A stretch of 64,000 nucleotides of DNA from Chromobotia macracanthus. Its lineage: Eukaryota; Chordata; Actinopteri; Cypriniformes; Botiidae. How positions within the stretch are numbered: the first letter of the stretch is position 1; every line of letters starts with the position of its first letter. Under the pieces are notes generated by a model that was not told where the DNA came from, made no database searches, and saw nothing but the letters and a program-made list of their open reading frames with translations. Made by a program: the position numbers and the translations under genes. Positions 49,430-61,500 of the stretch are shown here, one piece after another. The DNA is taken from positions 1,301,001 through 1,365,000 of the forward strand of contig JAZGTH010000066.1 in the NCBI GenBank assembly GCA_036877525.1. The letters are read 5' to 3'.

Positions 49430-50919
49430 GAGTCCGGATGGAAAGTATTTAGCCAGTGGTGCTGTTGATGGGATTATTAACATCTTTGATATTGCAACTG
49501 GGAAACTGCTGCACACGCTGGAAGGTGAAGGGATTCTGTCTTCAGTTTCTGTGTTAATGTTCAGGTCAGAGTTCTGCTGTCTGTCAGTCTCATGCAGTCT
49601 GCTGGATGAGTTAACAGTGACTGTAAGTTTCATGACTGGTGGAAAAACATAACGTTTCATTTCTCTGGCGTCCCTCAAAAGCCATAAACATCAGTTCCCA
49701 TCTTAGAGTGATATTTTTCCTCTCCACCCCTCCATTTCTCACTCATCATTACTTGCGTTCACTCGCATGAATACGGCCAGAAAAGACTGAACGCCAGAGT
49801 GTTGAGAGTTTTGTTGCATTAGTCTGTTTTGTATAGGAAAACAAGAGTTCCCTTTATTTTCTTGAAATCAAATAAGTTCTGTGTACTGTGTAAACACTGC
49901 AGTAAATGTGATCAAAATTCCCTGTTTTGACATCACACTGGGATCATTAGCATATGATGTAAACACTGACAAATCAAGAGCTATTTATTGTTCATCAACA
50001 TGGCCCACCATGATCAACAACAACACAGTACAGGGTTGTAAGCATCATATTAGAGGTCATTTACATGTTATAATCTTAAAGGTACAGTAGAAGAAACAGT
50101 CTGTTGGGGGGGGTCAGAGTGGAAAATGATTAAAGTAAACTACACCTCTGCTCTGTTCAGCACAAGACGCTTCAGCTAATATTATTATATATAATATAAG
50201 TGTAATTGAGAGAGATGTTCATCTGTTTTCAGGTCATGCGATGCCCATCAGATCTCTGACCTTCTCTCCTGACTCTCAGCTGCTGGTCACAGCCTCAGAT
50301 GATGGTTACATCAAGATTTATGACGTGTATGTTTCATCTGAGTTTAGTGACTTCATGCATCAAGTTTTTCACCCTACAGCTTCTCTTAGCTCCAATTCAC
50401 AAGAAATCTGTGTGTGTGTGTTACAGGCAGCATGCTAATCTGGCCGGGACTCTCAGTGGTCACGGGTCCTGGGTTCTGAACGTGGCCTTTTCTGCTGACA
50501 ACACACACTTTGTGTCCAGGTAATGTGTTAATTAGGGGTGGGTGACTGTCCTCACACATTACTGAGGTGGAGTTTTGTGTTCATTTTGCTGTTTGTGTTG
50601 TAGTTCATCAGATAAGAGCGTGAAGGTTTGGGACACCAGCAGCAGATCATGTGTGAACACATTCTTTGATCATCAGGATCAGGTGAGTCACGATCGACAC
50701 GGCCTCGTCATCCAGACGTCTGGATTCAGTCTGTGCATCACACAGATTAATGGCATTATACATTGTGTTTGTTTTAAAAGGGTGTTCATCATACATGTGC
50801 ATGTTTAACCAGATTGTGTTTGTGTTTAGGTTTGGAGTGTGAAATATAACCCCACGGGCTCAAAGATCGTCTCTGCAGGTGACGACAGAGCTATTCATAT
50901 ATACGACTGTCCCATGTGA
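48173..50919 (+). CDS. wdr61: WD repeat protein 61 / SKI8 homologue
   Basis: Ten coding exons, all in phase: 48173-48184, 48329-48356, 48469-48574, 48728-48900, 48998-49146, 49431-49524, 50233-50326, 50427-50519, 50604-50682 and 50830-50919. They encode exactly 305 residues, the length of human WDR61 (SKIC8). The first exon codes only MSTQ. Seven WD repeats form a complete beta-propeller, with repeat signatures such as GSLDDLVKVWKW, SSSLDAHIRIWDLE, GAVDGIINIFDI, SDDGYIKIYDV and SSDKSVKVWDT. It ends HIYDCPM. The protein is shared by the cytoplasmic SKI complex (3'-5' mRNA decay with the exosome) and the nuclear PAF1 elongation complex. Intron 5 ends in a very long pure pyrimidine tract. No disruption is seen. 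Confidence 0.97.
49305..49428. repeat. 124-base pure pyrimidine tract at wdr61 exon 6 acceptor
   Basis: An uninterrupted run of C and T (CT repeats, two poly-T blocks, then CT repeats) ends directly at the AG of the acceptor at 49429-49430. Confidence 0.95.
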
Positions 50920-51103
50920 AGATCAGCCTCTTTAACAATCATTTAAGTACGCTCATATCCAGCAGGTGTAGTCTGATAGTTTCATGATAGCTACACTCCC
51001 TAACCTGCCACATCCACTTAAGACCACAGAAAACATTACATGTTTTAGTTTTAGTAATGTCATGATTTCATTACCACCCTAAGCATCTGTATATGGAGAT
51101 ACA

Positions 51104-51109
51104 AATAAA
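51104..51109 (+). terminator. Polyadenylation signal of wdr61
   Basis: AATAAA lies 185 bases after the stop codon, followed by a T-rich and GT-rich stretch (GTTTTTTTCC, TTGTTGGTGTG). Confidence 0.8.
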
Positions 51110-52178
51110 TGTTTTTTTCCTAAACTTTTCTTGTTGGTGTGATATATGCGTCATTTCTTTACTGTGGTTATAAACATGACGGGCTTTAGTCACTGCTGCC
51201 CTCTACAGGTCACTGGCTGTTACTGCATCATTGCTTCTACATCACTAAGCCCAGCTTGGATCTTGGAGCACAAACCAAACTCAGATGTGCATTGACATGT
51301 TGTGAATTATTCCTTATGTAGCAGCATACACACAAAGACCCAGACACCTGATCCAGAGCAAAATGTTTAGAGTGAATGTTTATCTGCAGAACTACCTGTA
51401 GGGTGTATAAAACAAAATAATCCCACACAGATGAATAGCTGTGCAGTTCATTTAATACAGGATTGTGACACAATCAGACAGTCAGAAAAAAACAGCTCAT
51501 TAATTCTCTGAAATGAATATATAAAATGTTTGAATGAACAAAGCTTTGGCCCCATAACACTTTATATGCCGGATAAATGCTTTCTGCAAAGCCTCACAAA
51601 CACATAATCATTCAGATATGTGTCCATCAGTGTGTCCATATTCCCAAACATTTTCACCAATGACTTGTCTGGTCATTTTTTTCACTCACAAAGAGCAAGT
51701 TCTCACTGACACAATATTTTAGATCTGATCAAATATTTCATAACTACATCATTTATATTAACTACAGAATTTGTCATGTCTTTACCAGGTATACAAATCA
51801 CAAAAATAAATGTTCTCACAACAGTGTTATAAACGCTCAAACTCAATGTTTAAAATCTTTTTTAAACAAACACCAGGACAAAAGGACAAATTACATTCAG
51901 TTCCATGTTGCTTCATTAAAAAAATTCTAGTTTAAGCCATACACACAGATTTGTAGATGTTCAGACAAACAGACAAAGTTACAAAATCCTCAAGAAATGC
52001 AGAAGAGGAATACCGTTTACATTTGAATACATGAATATTTATCAGTCATTGACTCGTCCTCATTAAAAAGTGAAAATAACAATAGCAAAAGCATCTGTTT
52101 AAAAGGCAGAACCAGAGAGTGAGAGAGGCCCACAGAAGGGCTGAGGTATAGTGAGTTTACACTTGGTTTCCATTATTA
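51110..52178 (-). other. Region between convergent wdr61 and slc25a44, mostly slc25a44 3' UTR
   Basis: There are no exons. The stretch from about 51440 to 52178 is AT-rich and probably 3' untranslated sequence of slc25a44. The best candidate signal on the minus strand is the variant ATTAAA (plus TTTAAT at 51451-51456). Confidence 0.45.
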
Positions 52179-53652
52179 TCACCAGTGTCTGCTGTCCACC
52201 AGTTCAGGCCGCAGACTGAGTCTCTTTAGTGTCTCGTAACCGATGACGATCATGATGGAGGTGGGTGTTGAGGAAATGATGCGAGCAGACAGGCCCTTAC
52301 TGAGACCCCACATGCCCTCTTCAGCAAGCAGCTGCTTAAATGTCTCGATGACAGATGATCGTCCTTCCACCTGCAAACACGTAATATTACATCACAAATA
52401 CTGAACAATTTACAATCTACAATAATTCCATGACCATTTTACATTTTAATAACGGTGGATTTTTAATGGTGCTATGAAGCGTGACTGTCAGTTTACAAGT
52501 GAGTCTGTTTGTACCTGCACTCTGGCTCGGACCACATCCATGGGATTGGTCAGTGTGGAAGCAGTCGCTGCAGCCATTGGTCCAGCCACGGCCTGCAGGA
52601 TCAGGTGCGGCCAATCAGAAGGGGCCAGTCTGGAGAGCTGCTCTGAAAACACAGACACAAGGTCAGTTAGATTGTAACAGTAACAGTATAATTATATAAG
52701 TATGCATACTTATATAATTATATAATTTTTTTTTTCCTATTTCAATTTTTACTGTGTGCCTGTAGCTTAACTGGTAGAGCATTGCGTTAGCAGCTCAAAG
52801 GTCATGGGTTCGATCCCACAGAACACGTACTGATAAACTGTATACCTTGAATGTACTGTAAGTCACTTTAGGTAAAAGCATCTTGGGTTACATGTCGTAC
52901 TGTGTATGATCATGTATGTGACCAATAAAAATTGAAACACACACAGATTTGATGTTTATAGAGATCATGTGTGTATAAATATTGTAAAGCATTTGTATTC
53001 TTGTGTATTTACCTGCATAAAAATGATAAAAAGGCCACCAGACAGCACTGTTGGGTATGTAGGTGAGCAACGACGCCACATAGCCGCGATAAAAACCCCG
53101 AAATCCATCCGCTTGAAAAATCTGAAGCACAATGTCTCTGGTCTGACCAAATGTCACCTTGTGTTGGGATGTAGCCATCACCAGCTTGGGCTTGAGTTTA
53201 AAGCGCGTGAGCTGACAGCCCTGACCCTGCATCATCAGCTGCTGCGACACAACATCGATGGGCACCGTGATGCTCTGGGCAACCAATGAGGCGGAGCCAC
53301 CCGCCACCAGAGACTTTACCGTGTTATTGGATGAGTAAAGGGAAACGTATTTTCTCACCAGCTCATAGGTGGTGATATAAGCCTGACCTGAGATCAGGGT
53401 GAATGTGTTGACCATGAAGCCGCGGTAGAGCCCGCGGACCCCCTCACCCTTCAGAATCTTACAGAAAGCGTCGAAGGTGCCGTTATAAAGGGACTTCCCC
53501 TTCTGAACCTGTAGTCGGGTGCGGATCAGGGTGAACGGGTAGACGGTGGCCCGCGTGGTCATGGTCATGAAAATGCCCAGCGTGTAGAACTTCCTCTTGT
53601 CCAGATCCTCCCACTCGATGATCTTAATGTTGCGCTGCTGCTGCTGCGTCAT
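52179..53652 (-). CDS. slc25a44: Solute carrier family 25 member 44, mitochondrial carrier
   Basis: Three coding exons on the minus strand, in phase: 53652-53013, 52642-52515 and 52370-52179. They encode 319 residues (human 314). It is a three-repeat mitochondrial carrier with the signature prolines at about residues 39 (YPFTLIRTR), 131 (VPIDVVSQQ) and 247 (NPMDVVRAR), each followed by the expected GLYRGF/GFYRGY/GLSKGL half-repeat. It ends LRPELVDSRHW like the human protein. SLC25A44 imports branched-chain amino acids into mitochondria. The start is the ATG at 53652; the longer frame upstream opens with GTG and is not needed. A tRNA-derived SINE sits in intron 1. An out-of-frame upstream ATG overlaps the start. 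A non-coding first exon probably ends at 54682. Confidence 0.96.
52755..52886 (+). mobile_element. tRNA-derived SINE in slc25a44 intron
   Basis: The head reads TGTAGCTTAACTGGTAGAGC (box A-like) and CATGGGTTCGATCCCACAG (box B GGTTCGATCC). The tail GTAAGTCACTTTAGGTAAAA GCATCT is the conserved tail type of many teleost SINEs. It is antisense to slc25a44. Confidence 0.85.
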
Positions 53653-54681
53653 GGCCGTCGTCGACCTCGCAGACACGATCAGTCATGCACACACCTCTCC
53701 CTCGCTACCTGAAATCACAAAAATCACAACATTAAGCTGTAGGTTTTGCTCCAGATGAGAAGAATTGTTGTTGTACTCGTGTTAAAAGAACAGAGTTCAA
53801 AGGTTATGGCATGTGACTCCTGGATTATGTAACACACTCGCACTGAGATGATTTTTCTATACAGGGTCAAAATATGTCACCAAAACAGCAGTGTGTGAAC
53901 TTGAGGTCACACACGTTGACTTATCTATCTATATGGGGACATTCCATAGACTTGTGTTGTTTTTATACACAACTAGTTATAAACACTATAACCTAACCCT
54001 CATTCTAACCCTAACAGAAAACGTTCTGCATTTCTACAATTTAAAAGAGCTTTGTTTACTATGTTTTATGGTGTTTTTACACATAAGAACAGATTTGTTC
54101 TGACTTTTAGGTACAAATTTGTCCCCCACATATGGTTAAATAAACACACACACATATACATACTAGATTATGAAACGAAATGTTTTGTTTATAAGGCCTT
54201 TTGGAAAACTAATCCAAAACATAAACTGAAATGACTTTTTAACTAGATTTGTTTGTATGAATATGAGAACAACTGGCATTACATTACATGTGTTAAAACT
54301 GTTTAAGCAGGACTGTACACCTGTCAAATAAAAAAAAAACTATGAAAATACCATACAATTCAAAGAGCATCCTTTAATAAAATAAAATCCTGTTTAAATA
54401 TTGAGAGGAAGAGTGTTACCATAATGAACCCACTGTATTTATTTACTGTTCAGTTAACACACAGCCTGTGACACATCTAGAAACAACACAAAAGCTGTCC
54501 GTACTTCATTCAAACTCCATATATTACAGCTCTGATACACAGTCGATGCTTTTCTGTAATCCAGTGACCTTTCATGAAGCTGAGAACGACAGCGCTCCTC
54601 TCCACTGCACATGCGCAGTAAATCATCTGACGCCCCCCAGAATGAAACCAGGCCCTCCCAGCTCATATATCCCCCACTCAC
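53653..54681 (-). other. slc25a44 5' intron
   Basis: The acceptor TTTCAG near 53710-53715 and the donor GTGAGTGG ending at 54681 bracket a presumed intron in the 5' untranslated region. The content is AT-rich, with no recognisable gene. Confidence 0.5.
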
Positions 54682-54930
54682 CTGAAATACATTCGGCCTC
54701 GCACACTAACTTTCTGTTTCTCCATCCAGGGGCGGAGCTGCTCGGTTCTGTCATGAGTTAAGCCCGCTGGTGTCACTGTTATTACTATAAAAACAACATT
54801 TGCTCTGATCGATTTGCGGCCTGCTGTCGCTGCTGGAGAGTCATGCCGAGCGATCGCTCGTCTGAACTTCCGGCGCATGTTTTACGTCACCGCTGCTGTC
54901 TGTCTATTGGACAGTAACAGGAGGATACTG
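54682..54930 (-). promoter_or_regulatory. slc25a44 promoter and non-coding first exon
   Basis: Reading the minus strand, an inverted CCAAT (plus ATTGG near 54905), a CRE-like TGACGTAA (plus TTACGTCA at 54882-54889) and an ETS-type CCGGAAGT (plus ACTTCCGG near 54867) precede a probable exon that ends at 54682 before GTGAGT. The spacing fits a compact TATA-less promoter. Confidence 0.6.
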
Positions 54931-55429
54931 GAGGGAGTGATGGGCTGCTAATCATGAATAATCCGGAAAATGTTTTTTTTTTGTAGTCTAAAAATACAAA
55001 ATTATGACTTCAGCCATAAAACAGTATCACAGGAAGAGCTGCTTGATCACACTGTAATGTGACACTGCAGATCTGTTTACACTTTCATTACATGAATCTT
55101 ATTGATATTAGATTATAATATCATAGAATTTCAAAGGCCATAGTATGTAAACAGTAAATAATATTAGTTAATATTAATATTATTGAAATATTCTGCCTCC
55201 AAACCACCAAACATGTTTGTGAAGTGATTTTAAATGACACTGCAGTGTTTTGAAAGCGGCTTTCACGACTCAAGCCTGTGACCATCACTGTTGTTCATGT
55301 TAATATATTCGGCTAAAGATGAAAGAATACACACTGACATGCACAGCAACAAAAGAAATGTTTTATTCATTGTCTACATGAACATCATGTACCAGGATGA
55401 GCGCCGCGTCCTCTTGACACTCATTAATA

Positions 55430-55549
55430 TTCAATAGGCTTTGTGAATTGCTGTTCTCTGATTGGCCGGCTCTCCAGGGAGACGTTGTTCGCTGATTGGC
55501 TCGCCGTGTGGCTCGAGCGAGTGGAGTCGTGTTAATGTAAGGACTCGTC
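55430..55549 (+). promoter_or_regulatory. ireb2 promoter
   Basis: Two GATTGG boxes (inverted CCAAT, near 55459 and 55493), spaced by about 34 bp, lie 55-95 bp before the start codon. No TATA box is seen. Confidence 0.55.
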
Positions 55550-58500
55550 ATGGCGCTCGGTTCCGCTCAGCACGGTAAGCGCTCTTTATTAACACAAAAC
55601 GGCAGCATTTCTCTTAATTCCGTCACGGACACGGATATACGTGTCCGGTGTACGTTACCTGGCGGACGTGCGTCCACACAGCGGGGACAGCGTCGCTTTA
55701 TACGTGTGAGGGAAGCGGGTTAGCCGTTAGCAGCGCGGCTAAAGCTGCGCGAGAGCGACTGACGTTCACTCGACTGCACGAGATCGCGTGCGGTGCTTGT
55801 GTCACTCGCTAGTGCTTGTGTCACTCACTAGTGTTTGTGTCACTCGCTAGTGCTTGTGTCACTCGCTAGTGCTTGTGTCACTCGCTAGTGTTTGTGTCAC
55901 TCGCTAGTGCTTGTGTCACTCACTAGTGCTTGTGTCACTCGCTAGTGTTTGTGTCACTCGCTAGTGTTTGTGTCACTCGCTAGTGCTTGTGTCACTCGCT
56001 AGTGTTTGTGTCACTCGCTAGTGTTTGTGTCACTCGCTAGTGCTTGTGTCACTCACTAGTGCTTGTGTCACTCGCTAGTGCTTGTGTCACTCACTAGTGT
56101 TTGTGTCACTCGCTAGTGCTTGTGTCACTCACTAGTGTTTGTGTCACTCGCTAGTGCTTGTGTCACTCACTAGTGTTTGTGTCACTCGCTAGTGCTTGTG
56201 TCACTCGCTAGTGTTTGTGTCACTCGCTAGTGTTTGTGTCACTCGCTAGTGCTTGTGTCACTCGCTAGTGCTTGTGTCACTCACTAGTGTTTGTGTCACT
56301 CGCTAGTGCTTGTGTCACTCGCTAGTGTTTGTGTCACTCGCTAGTGTTTGTGTCACTCGCTAGTGCTTGTGTCACTCACTAGTGCTTGTGTCACTCGCTA
56401 GTGTTTGTGTCACTCGCTAGTGTTTGTGTCACTCGCTAGTGCTTGTGTCACTCGCTAGTGTTTGTGTCACTCGCTAGTGCTTGTGTCACTCACTAGTGCT
56501 TGTGTCACTCGCTAGTGCTTGTGTCACTCACTAGTGTTTGTGTCACTCGCTAGTGTTTGTGTCACTCGCTAGTGCTTGTGTCACTCGCTAGTGCTTGTGT
56601 CACTCGCTAGTGCTTGTGTCACTCGCTAGTGTTTGTGTCACTCGCTAGTGTTTGTGTCACTCGCTAGTGTTTGTGTCACTCGCTAGTGTTTGTGTCACTC
56701 GCTAGTGCTTGTGTCACTCGCTAGTGTTTGTGTCACTCGCTAGTGTTTGTGTCACTCGCTAGTGTTTGTGTCACTCGCTAGTGTTTGTGTCACTCGCTAG
56801 TGTTTGTGTCACTCGCTAGTGCTTGTGTCACTCGCTAGTGTTTGTGTCACTCGCTAGTGTTTGTGTCACTCGCTAGTGTTTGTGTCACTCGCTAGTGTTT
56901 GTGTCACTCGCTAGTGTTTGTGTCACTCGCTAGTGCTTGTGTCACTCGCTAGTGTTTGTGTCACTCGCTAGTGTTTGTGTCACTCGCTAGTGTTTGTGTC
57001 ACTCGCTAGTGTTTGTGTCACTCGCTAGTGCTTGTGTCACTCGCTAGTGTTTGTGTCACTCGCTAGTGTTTGTGTCACTCGCTAGTGTTTGTGTCACTCG
57101 CTAGTGCTTGTGTCACTCGCTAGTTTTTTTATGCACTCGCTAGTGCTTGTGTCACTCGCTAGTGCTTGTGTCACTCGCTAGTGCTTGTGTCACTCGCTAG
57201 TGCTTGTGTCACTCGCTAGTTTTTTATGCACTCACCAGTGCTTGTGTCACCGCTAGTGTTTGTGTCACTCGCTAGTGTTTGTGTCACTCGCTAGTGTTTG
57301 TGTCACTCGCTAGTGCTTGTGTCACTCGCTAGTTTTTATGCACTCGCTAGTGCTTGTGTCACTCGCTGGCTTGTGTCACCGCTAGTGCTTGTGTCACTCG
57401 CTAGTGCTTGTGTCACTCGCTAGTGCTTGTGTCACTCGCTAGTGCTTGTGTCACTCGCTAGTGCTTGTGTCACTCGCTAGTTTTTTTATGCACTCGCTAG
57501 TGCTTGTGTCACTCGCTTAGTTTTTTTATGCACTCGCTGTGCTTGTGTCACTCGCTGTGTTTGTGTCACTCGCTAGTGCTTGTGTCACTCGCTAGTGCTT
57601 GTGTCACCGCTAGTGTTTGTGTCACTCACTAGTTTTTATGCACTCACTAGTGCTTGTGCTTTTATGCACTCACTAGTTTTTATGCACTCGCTAGTGCTTG
57701 TGTCACTCGCTAGTGCTTGTGTCACTCGCTAGTGCTTGTGTCACTCGCTAGTGCTTGTGTCACTCGCTAGGGCTTGTGTCACTCGCTAGTGCTTGTGTCA
57801 CTCGCTAGTTTTTTATGCACTCACTAGTGCTTGTGTCACTCGCTAGTGCTTGTGTCACTCGCTAGTGCTTGTGTCACTCGCTAGTGCTTGTGTCACTCGC
57901 TAGTGCTTGTGTCACTCGCTAGTGCTTGTGTCACTCGCTAGTTTTTTTATGCACTCACTAGTGCTTGTGTCACTCGCTAGTGCTTGTGTCACTCGCTAGT
58001 GCTTGTGTCACTCGCTAGTGCTTGTGTCACTCGCTAGTGTTTGTGTCATTCACTAGTTTTTTTATGCACTCGCTAGTGCTTGTGTCACTCGCTAGTGCTT
58101 GTGTCACTCGCTAGTGCTTGTGTCACTCGCTAGTGCTTGTGTCACTCACTAGTTTTTTTATGCACTCACTAGTTTTTTTTATGCACTCGCTAGTGCTTGT
58201 GTCACTCGCTAGTGTTTGTGTCATTCACTAGTTTTTTTTATGCACTCACTAGTGCTTGTGTCACTCACTAGTGCTTGTGTCACTCACTAGTGCTTGTGTC
58301 ACTCACTAGTGCTTGTGTCACTCACTAGTGTTTGTGTCACTCACTAGTGTTTGTGTCATTCACTAGTTTTTTTATGCACTCACTAGTGCTTGTGTCATTC
58401 ACTAGTTTTTTTATGCACTCGCTAGTGCTTGTGTCACTCGCTAGTGCTTGTGTCACTCGCTAGTGTTTGTGTCACTCGCTAGTGTTTGTGTCACTCGCTA

Positions 58501-61500
58501 GTGTTTGTGTCACTCGCTAGTGTTTGTGTCACTCGCTAGTTTTTTTATGCACTCACTAGTGCTTGTGTCACTCGCTAGTGCTTGTGTCACTCGCTAGTGC
58601 TTGTGTCACTCGCTAGTGCTTGTGTCACTCGCTAGTGTTTGTGTCATTAACTAGTTTTTTTATGCACTCACTAGTGTTTGTGTCATTCACTAGTGCTTGT
58701 GTCACTCACTAGTTTTTTTATGCACTCGCTAGTGTTTGTGTCACTCGCTAGTTTTTGTGTCATTCACTAGTTTTTTTATGCACTCGCTAGTGCTTGTGTC
58801 ACTCGCTAGTGCTTGTGTCACTCGCTAGTGTTTGTGTCACTCGCTAGTGTTTGTGTCATTCACTAGTTTTTTTATGCACTCACTAGTGCTTTTGTCACTC
58901 ACTAGTGCTTGTGTCACTCGCTAGTGTTTGTGTCACTCGCTAGTGCTTGTGTCACTCGCTAGTGCTTGTGTCACTCGCTAGTGCTTGTGTCACTCGCTAG
59001 TGCTTGTGTCACTCGCTAGTGTTTGTGTCACTCACTAGTTTTTTTATGCACTCACTAGTGCTTGTGCTTTTTATGCACTCACTAGTTTTTTTATGCACTC
59101 GCTAGTGCTTGTGTCACTCGCTAGTGCTTGTGTCACTCGCTAGTGCTTGTGTCACTCGCTAGTGCTTGTGTCACTCGCTAGTTTTTTTATGCACTCACTA
59201 GTGCTTGTGTCACTCGCTAGTGCTTGTGTCACTCGCTAGTGCTTGTGTCACTCGCTAGTGCTTGTGTCACTCGCTAGTGCTTGTGTCACTCGCTAGTGCT
59301 TGTGTCACTCGCTAGTTTTTTTATGCACTCGCTAGTGCTTGTGTCACTCGCTAGTGCTTGTGTCACTCGCTAGTGCTTGTGTCACTCGCTAGTGCTTGTG
59401 TCACTCGCTGTGTTTGTGTCATCACTAGTTTTTTTATGCACTCGCTAGTGCTTGTGTCACTCGCTAGTGCTTGTGTCACTCGCTAGTGCTTGTGTCACTC
59501 GCTAGTGCTTGTGTCACTCGCTAGTGCTTGTGTCACTCGCTAGTGCTTGTGTCACTCACTAGTTTTTTTTATGCACTCGCTAGTGCTTGTGTCACTCGCT
59601 AGTGTTTGTGTCATTCACTAGTTTTTTTTATGCACTCACTAGTGCTTGTGTCACTCACTAGTGCTTGTGTCACTCACTAGTGCTTGTGTCACTCACTAGT
59701 GCTTGTGTCACTCACTAGTGCTTGTGTCATTCACTAGTTTTTTTATGCACTCACTAGTGCTTGTGTCATTCACTAGTTTTTTTATGCACTCGCTAGTGCT
59801 TGTGTCACTCGCTAGTGCTTGTGTCACTCGCTAGTGTTTGTGTCACTCGCTAGTGTTTGTGTCACTCGCTAGTGTTTGTGTCACTCGCTAGTGTTTGTGT
59901 CACTCGCTAGTTTTTTATGCACTCACTAGTGCTTGTGTCACTCGCTAGTGCTTGTGTCACTCGCTAGTGTTTGTGTCATTCACTAGTTTTTTTTATGCAC
60001 TCACTAGTGCTTGTGTCACTCACTAGTGCTTGTGTCACTCACTAGTGCTTGTGTCACTCACTAGTGCTTGTGTCACTCACTAGTGCTTGTGTCATTCACT
60101 AGTTTTTTTATGCACTCACTAGTGCTTGTGTCATTCACTAGTTTTTTTATGCACTCGCTAGTGCTTGTGTCACTCGCTAGTGCTTGTGTCACTCGCTAGT
60201 GTTTGTGTCACTCGCTAGTGTTTGTGTCACTCGCTAGTGTTTGTGTCACTCGCTAGTGTTTGTGTCATTCGCTAGTTTTTTATGCACTCACTAGTGCTTG
60301 TGTCACTCGCTAGTGCTTGTGTCACTCGCTAGTGCTTGTGTCACTCGCTAGTGCTTGTGCACTGCTAGTGCTTGTGTCACTTAGTGCTTGTGTCATTAAC
60401 TAGTTTTTATGCACTCACTAGTGCTTGTAAATGCTATTTGAATAATATTGCCTCTGTACGGCATGTTAAGTGCTATTTGAATAATACTGTCTGTATGCGG
60501 GATCTAGTTTTGAATTCCATTTGACTATAGATATTGTCTGTTGTACATTAAAAACGGCCCATGTAAAATGTATTGCTGAACAATATTGTCTCTGGTATGT
60601 ACATGTACTAAAGTATTCCTTTCAGTGGCATGTAAATGCTATTTGAATAATATTGTCTGTAGCGGCATGTAAATGCTATTTGAATAATATTTGTTAAATG
60701 CCATGCTATATGAATAATATTCTCTGTAGTGGCGTGTAAATGCCATGCTATATGAATAATATTCTCTGTAGTGGCGTGTAAATGCCATGCTGTATGAATG
60801 TGGTAAAAATATGGTACGATAGCAGAGTTATATGTGGTCTATGTTAGTTTGTGGTATTACAATATACGATGTAATCACGGTAAAATGGTGCCACCAGTAC
60901 AACCTCTCTCTCCATTTTCAGTGTCAATCTCAAAGTGTTTCTTGGTTCTGATCGTTTCACATACAGGATCCCTAAAGCTATACACACAATAAAGTTTTCC
61001 TGCGATATGAATTATTTCCTCACAATTGCTCAGTTGCAGGTAATAAATTGTAACACGTATGAGAGGGTTCTTGCTGGTTTGAAAACCAGGCCAAAATATC
61101 TCAAAATCTGAACTTTTTAAAGTTGCTTATCATAAAGACACAAGTTGTTTAACAGAAGAGAATAATGAAGCTGTATTCTGTCTTCACAAGTGCATGATTT
61201 GTGAAAAAATCTACGTAATGGCTTTGAAAGGAAAACAGCTTTGTTGAAGTACTAAATAATGTCTTAATTATGGTCTACAACAGCAAGAGGATTTCTATGA
61301 GGGGTAGAGGGTATAATTATAATTACCTCCGCCCACCATGATGTACATAAATGTTTGTTTTATGTCTTCCTGTTCAGTAGACTGATGTCTCTGTAAAGCT
61401 TACAGTGAGAGAACTGACCTCAGTGTCTTTAAAAATGGGTCATTAATAAAGATCAGTGATTAAACCAGTTGATTTTGCTGTTTATGTGTGTTCATGTACG

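Noticed and set aside
52755..52830. Possible functional tRNA gene
   Set aside because: It has A- and B-box-like sequences, but no foldable acceptor stem was evident and it is followed by a typical SINE tail.
53653..53676. Extended N-terminus of slc25a44 beginning at 53676
   Set aside because: That frame opens with GTG, not ATG; the ATG at 53652 matches the expected protein length.
57225..57255. CAGTGC in the ireb2 intron repeat as a possible iron-responsive element
   Set aside because: Only one unit has CAGTGC, and the flanks do not pair into a five-base upper stem with a bulged C. The rest of the array has TAGTGC.
55794..60428. CRISPR-like regular array
   Set aside because: Units are directly contiguous with no unique spacers, in a vertebrate intron; it is a minisatellite.
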